64,000 nt of DNA, from the NCBI GenBank assembly GCA_008508345.1, contig QNGE01000946.1, positions 85,917-149,916 on the forward strand. Direction: 5' to 3'. Within the stretch, counting starts at the first letter, position 1. Each line of letters starts with the position of its first letter. Below are positions 10,601 to 22,600 of this stretch, in pieces. The notes beneath the pieces were generated by a model. That model was not told where the DNA came from. It saw nothing but the letters and a program-made list of their open reading frames with translations, and did no database searches. Source of the stretch: Paragonimus westermani. Lineage: Eukaryota; Platyhelminthes; Trematoda; Plagiorchiida; Troglotrematidae. A program made the position numbers and the translations under genes.

Positions 10601-13600
10601 GGATACAAATATCAAGCCAAAAAACGGATGCAACTAACAAGGTATAGATGGAAGACAAAAGTCAATGAAATGGAAGCAGTCATTGTGTCGAGGGATACTG
10701 GCAAACTGCATAAGGTACTCGCAACATTACTCCATCTGTCACTGAAGCTATCAATGAGACATTTACCCACGATAAGCCCAGAAGGTTAGATAACCGTATG
10801 CTTAAGTGGTATTTCGTTTTTGCCGTATTACGTTAAAAGTTGATGAAATCGTGCCCCAAGCTTTTGATATAGAATCGTTCAAGCGAGTTGAAATAGGTGA
10901 ACTCATTGTAACCCGCAAATGTCATAAAACAAGTGGTCTAGATGCCCTCATGCACGTACATTTCGGAGGAGGTGGAGAGGCAACTGTTGAAGTTCAGATT
11001 AAGATATTTTGACTCGTGTGGACAACTGCTGACATCTATCTGAGTTTAGACTGCCCAACAGGCATCATAATTTACAATGAAAGTGCAAATGATGCGGTGG
11101 ATCGATACGGTTCGTTGCGGCACAGAAGCAAGCACAACATGCTGGTGGTGGTCTGGTCTTATTCATCGATCCAGTTTGGCGTTAAATTGGTACTGCCCGA
11201 TAGATGCAACAACAAGTGTAGCGTACGTCAAGGCTGTATATTTTCCCAATTCTATATAGTGGACAAAATAGCAACAGAATGTCTGCAACATTAAAAAATG
11301 TCGATATAGATCTCCTACCTGGTAAAAATCTGACTGACTGTGATGACCATAAGCTGTTGTTTGAGAATTTGCAAGTAACCTGGATAACGTTAGATATATC
11401 TCGCCCCGCAAAGTACTTCTGAAAGTGTTTTGTGAAGTTTCCTTGCGGTGGACAAGTAGGTTTGATCTCAGATAACTTAAGTATGGGGGTTACGTAAGCA
11501 ACGGTAAGAATAGAGGAAATGTAACAGCCATTTGTTTCTTGCGGGCTAGGACGCCTATGGTTAAGTGACGAGATAAGTAGACTTCAGAAGTTCAAAGAGC
11601 GCATATACGCTATGCGACCGTGAGAGTGGTATTACACTACGGCTACGGAGTATGACCACTTAGGACCGAGAGCGAAAGTTGTTTTCAGATATTCAACTAT
11701 CAATGCCTCTTACGAATCGCACCGATGAGGTGACACAAAAGAGACAAGCAAACAGGTGGAGAGCTTACAAACGGTAGTAACGATCAAGCAAATCCAGTTG
11801 CTCATTATTTTAGAAGGCATCGACTAGGGTGGCTGAGTCATGTACCAAGGGTGTAAATTCACCGTTTACTGCATCGAAAGACCTTTGTCAATGCCGTAGC
11901 CGACAGACGTACGATTTCATATAGGCAAACTATGGATTTGGAAGTAGAAGTGAAGACAATTAAATTAACCCACATAGGTTAGCTTTGTCTCCTGGGCGAA
12001 GTCTGTGATTACAGACGTCAGAACGGATGAGCGTTAATCGAATTCATTGACGTGAATACCGCTATTTGATTAGGGTACTTGTGAAGTGAAAATGTTAACG
12101 AAACGAGAAGATAGAAGCCAAACGAGAGTTGTTTTGCAGATGTCGCCTTACTGTCAGTTGCAACTTGGCTGTTTGCATGCTAGACGAACGTAACTTGATG
12201 TTTCAGGTTATAAGCAAAGTTTTTACGTAGCAAGCCCCCATCCTTTTTTCACTTTTAAACTAAGAATAGTTCTCTTTACGGTTGTGGGACAGTTAGGTAT
12301 GCACTGTCAATAAAGACGTGGGACAAATTCCAGAAGCATCACCCTGCTTTCCAAAAGTACAAACCTACTAATTCGACCAGATGACCGCATCTTGAGAAGT
12401 GCAACTGATGGTCTCTATGATAAGAGCCTATCAATTGGATAGGACACGTATGACATTTTATTTAGTTCTGTCCAGTTAGACCACGCGTTAAACACCCATA
12501 AAACAAACGTCAAAACTGACAGCAGTAACGAGAATCATGTGTAAAAATTGAAGACGGCAAAAACGTGGGCATCAAAGCCATATAACTTCACTGAGCTACA
12601 AGTTGACATAAGTCGACCAGACTCACGAGATATTCGAGCACATCCAGAAGGTTACTAATCTCTTGCGAATAGTGCAACCCCATGTGACTTTTGGCAAGCA
12701 GGCGCCGAATCTTCCGACGAATGTCTACGCGATTGACTCCCATCATGATCATGAATGCGATCATGTTGTGCATCAGTCCGGCCAACAACTTATCCTCTGC
12801 AAGTTCAGCATGCTTCTTTTTCAGAGGAGTGGTCATACTGTAATGTTTTAATAGATCCGTGGGACGGAAATCCATACCTGCAAAGAACGAGTATACATGG
12901 GAAGCCGTGCTACCGTTGATCGTAGACAACTAAACTGCATAAAATTGGAATAAAACAGTGCGTACTGTACAAATGGACAGGTATCTTGATCGATAACACT
13001 AACACTCAAAGGTAAATGAGCAGCGAAAAAATATTTAGATCAGCGCTGTCTGACACTGAAGGTGACCCCCGAATAGTTCAAATATTTAGAAGAAAATCCA
13101 CCTGTTAACTGTGAACTTGTCATTTTGATAGCACACAGTTGCCACATGACAGTTCAGATCGCAAGTAACAGCAGGTGGAACTATTCACTGTGTGATCCCA
13201 TGTTGACCTCACAGAGACTTTGTCGGAGAAGTCGCCAGTTCCCCGAAAATATTGTGCGACAATGGCTAACAAAGTACACTGGCGAGTGAGCTTCATAGTT
13301 GGCACGGTCATGCGCCACTTCGTCCTTCAACTCTTGTGCCAAATCTCTGGCGCCCCAATGCTCACATGCCTACATCCTGCCTACGCGCATCACTGTACTG
13401 TTCGGCTCATCATTGGTCCACCTTTGATTTGACCTTCTGATTGGTCACAAACCCTTTAAATATGATCTGGTTTGTGACCGTGCTGTTTTCAGATTGAGTG
13501 ACGGGAAGGGGTTCCGTCCGGAGGCCATCCCTCTTTCTGTGTTAACCTCGGGTGGTTAGGTTGGCCGGGAAGTCTTGAACTAGTCGTCCATACTCCGTTG

Positions 13601-16600
13601 TTCGTTACCGTTGACTATCGTTCCATTATACGTCGTCTCACTGATCGTTATTCTGTCATCTACTTACGTGCTCGTAGGACAAGCGAACCAGTTACAACAT
13701 ATTTCGAGCTACCTCTAGTCAGAAAAACAGTGGAACATCGTGCTTTAAATAGTTCGTATATAGGAACTAGAGATCACCGGGGAGAGAGGAAACATCTTTA
13801 AGCAAGTGTGTCGTTGGCGCTGGAGGGCGACCAGACATTTTACTGTCAGAAGTATCAGTTGTTGTGAGAACACGAGCCGAGTTTCGCTTATTGTTTGGAT
13901 CGCTCATCCGATCAGTTATATGTGGATTAGGGAAGATGTCAATCAACCGGCAGATAAAACTTTACGAAATGAAGTGCTGTTTAAGCAACACCAAATACTC
14001 GCCGTTGATGGTCGTGAAGTAGATCGATTGGCTCGTATATATTCCCGTCATATGAAAGATGGTAGACAAAGCCACGCAGAATATATACATATACACATTC
14101 GGCAAAACGTTACGGTTTAAGGTTATACATCGCAGCGATGATTGCCGACATGCGTGATACTAGAAGATACATGTGAGTCGAATAGCGTCGAGCCCCTCAA
14201 AAAACGTTCCCAAGAGGCGAAAAAACGGGAATATACTCACCAAGGATATCCCGCTCTTGCGCCACAGCATCAAGAAAGGCATCCTCCCAAAATTGCATAT
14301 TATCCCACAGCGGTAAACGTGTTCCGCCACTGTTCGCCAGCAAATCTTCAAAAACGTAAGTTCGACTTGTTCGCACAGGTGAACCATTTGGTGATACCTG
14401 ATCGGTCCCGTTCGCGGTCTGATCGAGACCCAAAGTTCCCAAAGATTGTCGATGGGTGGTTCTCAAAGTGTTTGCCGAATTGTTGTCCGAGGTGTCAGAA
14501 ACCACAGGTTTTATCAGTTTAGAATGTCGGTAACTGGGATAGCAGAGAAAGAACACAATCTAACTTGTATGATCAATATTTTGGACAGTCACTAATTAAA
14601 ATGATAGAATGGTAATCATATTTCCAGTCAAAGAAATGAACACGAGCGAATAATTGAGGTATGTCACCTATGTGGCCGAGATCTGGCAGTGAAAGCAGTG
14701 ACTAAATTTATAACGAGATCAATGGAAATCACCGAAATTGAGTTCGGATGAGACGCAATTGTGTAAAACCAGGGCTTCGGCTGGGTTCGAACCAGCGACA
14801 GAAACAGCATGCCCAAACGTGGCAGGCGCTGTGCCAGCTGACCTATGAAGCCACGTCGGGAGCTCGGAAATTTCACATGTGGACTCATCTACGCACCCGT
14901 CTTACTGTCTCATATGGAATCCATCAAATGATACAAGGGATCCACTGCCCCAGCAAGATTTCTCAAACAGTTCACACTGGAATCCACCAACGCCACTGTT
15001 GGGTATAGGAACCGACTTTCACTGGAGAACTTTGTGGTCAGTATCTAACCACATTCTGTTGCAAGAGGTAAATCATGATGAGCCTACAGCTTACGTTACG
15101 TTATGGTTCAAATATGACGAGAAGAACTCAGTGCAATAAAGAAAGTACTGGTCGATACAGTGACTATAGGGAGGGTCTGATACTATGGGTCACGCAAACG
15201 ACCTTCATCCCATCGGGTCAGCAAGGTGTCAATCAGATCGAGGTCGAAAAAGCGAGGGATCAAGATGATCCAGTAGGGAGAAAGTCAGTTCAAAGCAGTT
15301 GCAAGGAGTCAGTTATTTCATCAGTAAGGTACATCAGACAGCGCAATATTCCATACAGGCAGTGTATGCTTCCAACGTGATGTTAAAGTTACATGTTTGG
15401 TCACACCAAGAAAGTCCATATGTGCATCGAAATTAGGTGCAAAGGTGTCTCATTTTTTGCACACGACGGTTTAACAAAACATGATGAGCAAAATATAAGG
15501 CCTTTTGTTGTTTTACAAAGTAGCGATTTCGCTTGTCACTAATGCATTCTTTGTTAGCCATTGCTAACATTTGTGGGCCTTCATCAAGAGAAGTTGACTT
15601 CGGAAAAGCATCGACTGAATGGTGGAAACCGAACAAAATTTACTTCTGAATAACACCAGGCCGGTTTTACAAGATGGTAGTGCTATTTCGGATACTCTCG
15701 TCAGCTGCTACACATAACAGCGATGAAAGTCGAGAATAATTGGAGAAATTAGGCTCATAAATCAAGTCCATCCGTACAGTAGTCTATCATCAGTCAAAAC
15801 TAGGGCAGACGAATATTCAAGGCTTACAACTTTTACACACAGAGGACTTGCTTGTGGCGCATGTCAAGCACCGCATCGAGTGGATGTCGTTAATCTGGCA
15901 TATCTGGTAGGCGTTCAGTTTGTTGATTGGTTCGTAAACATAATCATTTGTATTAGTCACTAACCATGCTACTGAATGGCAGATCAAACAGATTTACCGA
16001 TATCCACGACTGTGAGAACTTTTCGGTGCGATGATCTCGTCGAATGGCAGTGTGCCACTGACAGAAGAAATGTACTGGTAGGGCCCAGACTGATGTTCAA
16101 AAAGCGGAGAGATAGGAGACTGTACAGAACCGCTTTGTGCCCGACCTCCGGACATTGATCGCATGGGCCTTGACAACAAAACGTTCACGCCGAGCTGTTC
16201 AGAATCTGAGGCTACGTCTAGCGGTACAGTGCTGACCGTTCGACAATAACTTGAAGGTGATGTAGGTGGATACTGTTTGTTGCTTAGCTGTGCCGTTCTG
16301 AATGACGACGAAACTTGCATACCTAAGAAAGAAATCAACGTCCATGAGAAATATGTACACGTTGTGCGGACAGAAAACATGAAAAAAGCACAACAGAATC
16401 GGTCCACTGAGTCCACGTCAGACGAGGGCAGAAGGATGGTGGTAACTAACAATGTGATGCAACGAACGTATAAAAAAGAGAAAACAACGGATATCATCTG
16501 ACAATCCAAAACGAGGGGAACCGAGAGGGTTACGTGTTTGCCCTCAATAAAATGGCTTTTCCAAAATAGAGGACTTTGAATAAGCATATTTCATTTGGTC

Positions 16601-19600
16601 AATTCGAACGCTTACGCTGGGACGACAAGACACAGGATACGTTGTTGATGCAGTTTAACAGTGACAAATAAGGGAGACTGACAACAAAGATCTCTTGAGG
16701 ATGTGTGCAGTGACGATCAGACAGACTAGTGAACACTAGAAAACATGCAATTACGGTGTGAACGTGTTGGATTCTATTAGTGACCAGACAACACTGTCCA
16801 ACTACACACGAAGCTGTCGGGGCATACTATGCAAGGTGCGCCTCGAGTAGAACGGCGTTGTCGGATTAGATACAGCCTTGAGTTTACTCTTTAGACGCAT
16901 ATTCTGGAAAGGCAGTTGAGTGGTCAGTTTCGCAGACGACAAAATGAGTTTGCTCGCATCAGTTTCACATTCATGTGATTGGGTAAATTCTCGAGTTGGG
17001 ACAACACGGTCACAGCGTTGTAAGTCGCCAGGATCTGGAAAACTAATCACAATCGGAAGTCCTGAATTGACCGCAGCCAGTTCCGCTGCAGGCTGAAATA
17101 CAGGTATGACTGACGTGGAATACCATGAAGAGGCAGTCTTCTGGAAGTGAACAGACGAGTCGCGAACACGTCGTCGAAATGCAGAGAGAGCCTCACTGAA
17201 GTCACCAGCTGCGTTGCTTCTTACGGCATCCAATATAATCGAAAATCGCATATTGATGGAACTTGTATCCGAACTGATTGTATCGGTTTCTGCTGTTCTG
17301 GTACGTAGGGGTGCAGTAGTTTGATCACTAAAAACTGAGTCTTAGAAAAAAAAACAGAATTTTTTAAAATAAACTAAACAAGTCGCATTGTTCCTACTCA
17401 ATCAACTAACCAAAGTTGATATAAGCTTCACAAAAGCCTAACAAAAACGAAAATTGGAAACATTTCAACCGTAAAACCAACCGGACGCATGTATCTGAAC
17501 GTGGCGCCCGAGGAATCCCTTCAACGATACAACGTCCGATGGACAGGGAACGAAATACTTTGGTGTCACATAACAACCAAAGGTGGATAGAAATAATGTG
17601 GCACCATACGCAAACATAGCAAAAGCATGCCCAACGTAATTCAGTCAGGACATATTGAACAATAACAACAGAATGGACTGCTTTTCACTAAAAACATCCG
17701 TTAGTCTCATTAAGGCTACCGAAAAAGCCCACGGTAAAATTTGATATGGGACCTGCAGTAGTGTAATTAACCAACTGAGTAGATATAAGAAAGATCATTT
17801 CAATCTGAAAAATGGGTTGAACGGACTACAGTCTGGTGGCAAATCACACGAAACCTGATAACAACGGTGCGGTCATGGAGGCTGAGTCTAAGGTTGAGCT
17901 AAGCGAAGATGTTGGACGCCGGATTTGTGGACTCTATGATTATCTTCAACGTTAGGTAGAAGTTCTATCCCACACGGTAGTGTGCAGCGGTCCACGGCGT
18001 GCTTTCCTCCAGACGAATAAATCAATATCTCCAGGTGTACCGTCTGAAAATATTTCCGTTGAAGTGATTTTCCGGAAAAACTGTAAACTCATTCCCCACT
18101 CTGCTGAGACTTTGATTATCAGATGTCACAGTCACCCCTTTGTGTTCAGAAACAAGTGGCCACCATGGTTGTTGGCATTCTCCCATTTGTAATTTTCATC
18201 TTCGTATCCGTCTGTCTAATCCTTTGAGCTATGACTTCCGCCTTGCGGAATTATGACTGGTGTTTAAGAATAGTTGCATGTCCATGTATAATCACAATGC
18301 ACGAAATGTAACTCCGGAGAACATCATATGATTTGCGTCTTCTCGTTATTTTATTCAACAGTGGATATCGCCACTACGGTCCTGAAACAATTACGAATGT
18401 GCATATCGGTGTGCACCCTGAAGAAAATATAAGGAAAGTAGTCAATAACTACAATATGTACTAGGGAGTGAGTTCGTAGCTCAACTGGTGGAGCACTTGT
18501 CGTGTCTGGGCACCCTGTTTCTGATTCGAATCCAGCCGAATTTCAGATTCTCTGCAATTGGATTTTTTAAAATATGTAATTGCCCAGGTATCACAGTGAC
18601 AACTGGGGACATTCAAATGCATAACTTTCTTTCTTTTGAGACTACGTTCGCCGAAGTACGAACTACCAACATAGAAAACACTGTCGTGTATGAACAGACA
18701 AATTCCCGCTAACGAAATCCTTGGAAGAGCTGTCCGTTACCGTTGTCCGATATAAACGCCCCCACCGCCTTTTGTCTATGTACAGTAATCAGCAGTTTTC
18801 AAATGGCTCGCAGGTGGTTGTAGATAGAACAAAATGAACGGTCCGTAAAGAAATCTTAACAGACGCAGTCTGCTGGAAGCGCTGAGAAAACCATTGCAAT
18901 CACACAAGATTGGTACGATTGTGCATTCACGCAAGCACGTCGTTGTAAGGAAAGCACACAAAAAAACAGTGAAGTAAGCACTGCAGACAGTCGTTACCGC
19001 AAAACATCAGTCGCCGTATCGACTGTCACACACATGTAAAGGCTTGATGAGAAATTGCGAGAGAGAGCTCACCATTATTCACCGCGTGGTTGCCATCCGA
19101 AGTGAACTGCAAATAAAGTTGGAGATAAACGTGAATTTCACAACAATTTAAACGACAAGGTCTGCCCTATCTTGGACAACAGTGCAGAAGTGAATACAAG
19201 TCGAGCCCATGATCACATGATTGACAATCGGAGTTATTGCTTCCGCGAGCAACATCTAATTAATGGGTAAAAGAAAGACTCATGCACACATTACAGATGT
19301 TTACAAACGTAGTAGTGACCGAAAATGGAGGGACTGTGAAACACGAATTACCAGAAGACGCACTACCTAATTGAGCCCGAAAATAAAATAAGACAATATG
19401 TTACAAGATTAGTTTAACATAGCCCGAAATAACTGAGGAAACGATCTTCCTAGTTAGGTAGGATGCTTGCTATCAACATGAGCAGAACGGTAGCACCAAG
19501 TCCTGGAACTTATAGACGAGGGTAATGGACTACAGAAGCCAGAAAAACATTTCAAATTAAACCAGATTGTACTTATGATCTTTCGATTTTCGAACAAGTG

Positions 19601-22600
19601 GAAATAGATATTAACGAAGCACATACAGACAAGTCCCGTCCAGAAGCCACGTCAGAACGCAGAGAACTTGCAGAGCCGACAGATGACAAGGGATGAGGTA
19701 GGTCACTGCCAGATGAAAAGTGGGCAGTCGCAAAAGAAGGACGTGTTGTACGGGTGGCTCGCATTGGCAACTGATAATAGTGTGTGTGAGCCAGTTCAAG
19801 CAATCCGAAAGCAGAGGCCAACCCACCGTTTGTGAGCGGAACGACGATAGAATTCGTAGTCTGCGCTCGAGGAGTGTAAATACTTGCAGGCGTAGGAATA
19901 AATATGTCTGAACGTAGACTTGATTCCAGACCGGAAGCGACTTGATGTAGAGTGCGAACAATCGCCTTATACTGATTCCAGTGATCAATTGGCTACAAAA
20001 CATAATAGTGCGCAATGTGTAGAAATGAGAAGCAAAGATTTGAGGATATGAAACCGGAGGTTTTCGTGACCAGAAGCGTATGAAGGTGTCTTATATAAAG
20101 TCAACACTACATCCGACATCAGTGTCAGTTTGTGCACGACGACACATACGACGGCAACACAAATACGGGTTCAGGCAACCATTTAAACCTCCCTTAATAT
20201 GCTGAGAAATTTGGATAGTTCCACACAAATAAACTCGACTGAAACGGGTAGATTAATATGGAAATACAGTATCGGCGAGTATCACAATCAGGATGAGCAA
20301 ATTTCAACAGGCACTTGAAAAGATGGCGGAAAACATGAGCACGAACACATGGGCTACCACATATTGGACGCCGCTAGTGGCTATCACAATCAAACGTTGG
20401 GGAGGCAGGGGGGACAGAGAAACTATTCACAGACATGCACTTTGAAAAGCATCAGAGCAGAAAATGATTTTCATAAATGTTGAAAACACAAAAAAGCACT
20501 TTTATAGACGGTGAGTCTCGTTTAAGTATATGCTCGAACACTTGAAAAAAGTGAGTATGTGGGTCTCGATTAAGAGCGCCACGAGCAGGGTTAAGTGGGC
20601 CTCTGACCAAACGGCTGTTTTTTCATCAACAGTATCTACTATGATAAGCGTAGTATGTGGCATTATACAGTGCACAACGTGAACAACTCAAACTATCGGA
20701 AGAGATCAACACCTAGAAAAAACTTAACGCTGCAAGGAGTTGAATCTGACGGTGCCAGACAGCTAGTAATCAGATAGAGAGCGCGAACCAAGCACTGACC
20801 ACATCTTCCACATATTGCTGCTGTTCATCCGAGCCAGTTGATAGAGGAAGGGTGTTACACCGATTCAGACGAGATAGTAAAAGGTTACGATTGCTCTCAG
20901 ATTGCAGCAACGTAACGAAACGATTGCGCGAGAAAATGCCGGGAGCGTTGCCTTCGCAGATGGACTTGGCCGCCTGGATCAAGTAACGTTCCTCGTCTAG
21001 CCTGAACAAAAGCAGACAAAACAGAAATACAACTGACAGTCAAAACTCACCTCAACAATGAGTGCTATTTAACAGCCAGTTTGCATGAGTACTGAAGGTA
21101 TTATGTACACCACAGACAACTACCTACAACAGTCGTCCATCGTTATGAAAATCGCATAATATTTGAAAGACGCCATAACTAAAGTTTGCACTCATTCTCG
21201 CTGCTGAACATGCCTCAGCGTAGACTGCCGGTCGAAGAGACAGCTTGTTTTACTCGTTCAAACACACTCACTAAGGATGAGATCAGAAAAACGGCACAAA
21301 AGGCTCGTTTGCGTTTGATAATCAGGTTGCCTATGACATAATAGATAGAAAAATGATTACACCCAAACGTAGTCACGACGCGAAACAGCTATTGCAAAAA
21401 AATGAACAGCATTGCAGTACGTAAGTTCTGTGCAGACCGATTTTCTAACTCGCCCTACAAACCACATTCAAATTTGTGTGGTTATTAGCGGGAAGGATGG
21501 CTTTGTTCGAAACTATGTCGTTCACACACATTAGCTGTTTTGTTGAAAAGTTTCGTGAAATTCTCGCCTGTTTCACAATGTGACTGCCTGTTGCCGGTCC
21601 TGGGAAGGCTGAGGATTGTCAGGAATTTCGACTCAAATTTACACTACTCGTCAATGCCCTTAAATGGCACACAAAGAAGGATATATGAAGTTTCTACACA
21701 CATAGTATCATTCCCCTTAACCGGATTCGCATGCCAAACATGAAAGGCAGATAGAGGATAGAATTGACTGACCGTCAAGGCTGCCCTCAACATTCAACAT
21801 GTTGCATCCGCTTACAATAACTCACCTCGTATCTAATATCGCCTACGTAAACTGTGCTTAGTATGTTTGCGTTTCGGTGTGCTTTTAAATTAGGTCAGTA
21901 ACGTTTGCGACGAAATGCAATCAATTTTGACGGGTTTCGGGAATATAGCGTGCGGGCAGAAGTGGAGATTGGATAAGCTATGCAGCAAATGTTAACGTTC
22001 GTGAGTGACATGCTTCCAGAAGCATAGTGGATCGAAACAAACCTATGGAAGTGGTCGATCCCAGATAACCACTAGGAGCAGGGACAGGTAATTTCCGATG
22101 GTAGCTCTTTGATTCCGGTCATAGTTCAGGTGAAATTTGCACCTTTGGTTATTCTTATAGGCATTGCGATCGCGCTTAGTCAGCTAGGGTTCGATCCACA
22201 CTTTTCGCATGTGCACCACTTCAGACGGAAAGGTAGAAGAGGATAGGGAACGTATCGGACGATGAGTCGCTGTACGTGACCCAAGTTGTGTGGATTTGTC
22301 ATTCGGACAAACGGATTCAGATTCAAGGCGCGAAATACCAGTAGTCAAGTATCTGCATTAACCATTTTAGGCTGACTACTCTCAAAGGGATGGTTGGAAC
22401 TGTCACGCTTTGTGAGACCCACTTTCCACGAACGTAGTTTCCTTGTAAACATAAAATATATTACTGATGAGTAGTCGGGGATTTGGTTTATTTTCAAGTT
22501 GACCATCACACATTTGATCGCAACCTTCGCATTCAGATAGACTTTCCAACCAGCCTCTTTCGAAAAGAAGCACTAGACTCAACTTTCGCTCTCATTAGAG

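Noticed and set aside
14772..14853. Possible functional tRNA gene
   Set aside because: The cloverleaf is irregular, and related copies elsewhere share non-tRNA body sequence, which indicates a SINE.
22180..22205. B-box-like GGGTTCGATCC
   Set aside because: No A box at tRNA distance on either strand and no similarity to families A or B.
22461..22475. CTGATGAG at element ends taken as a hammerhead core
   Set aside because: It belongs to the terminal inverted repeat; no stem II or GAAA follows at the required spacing.
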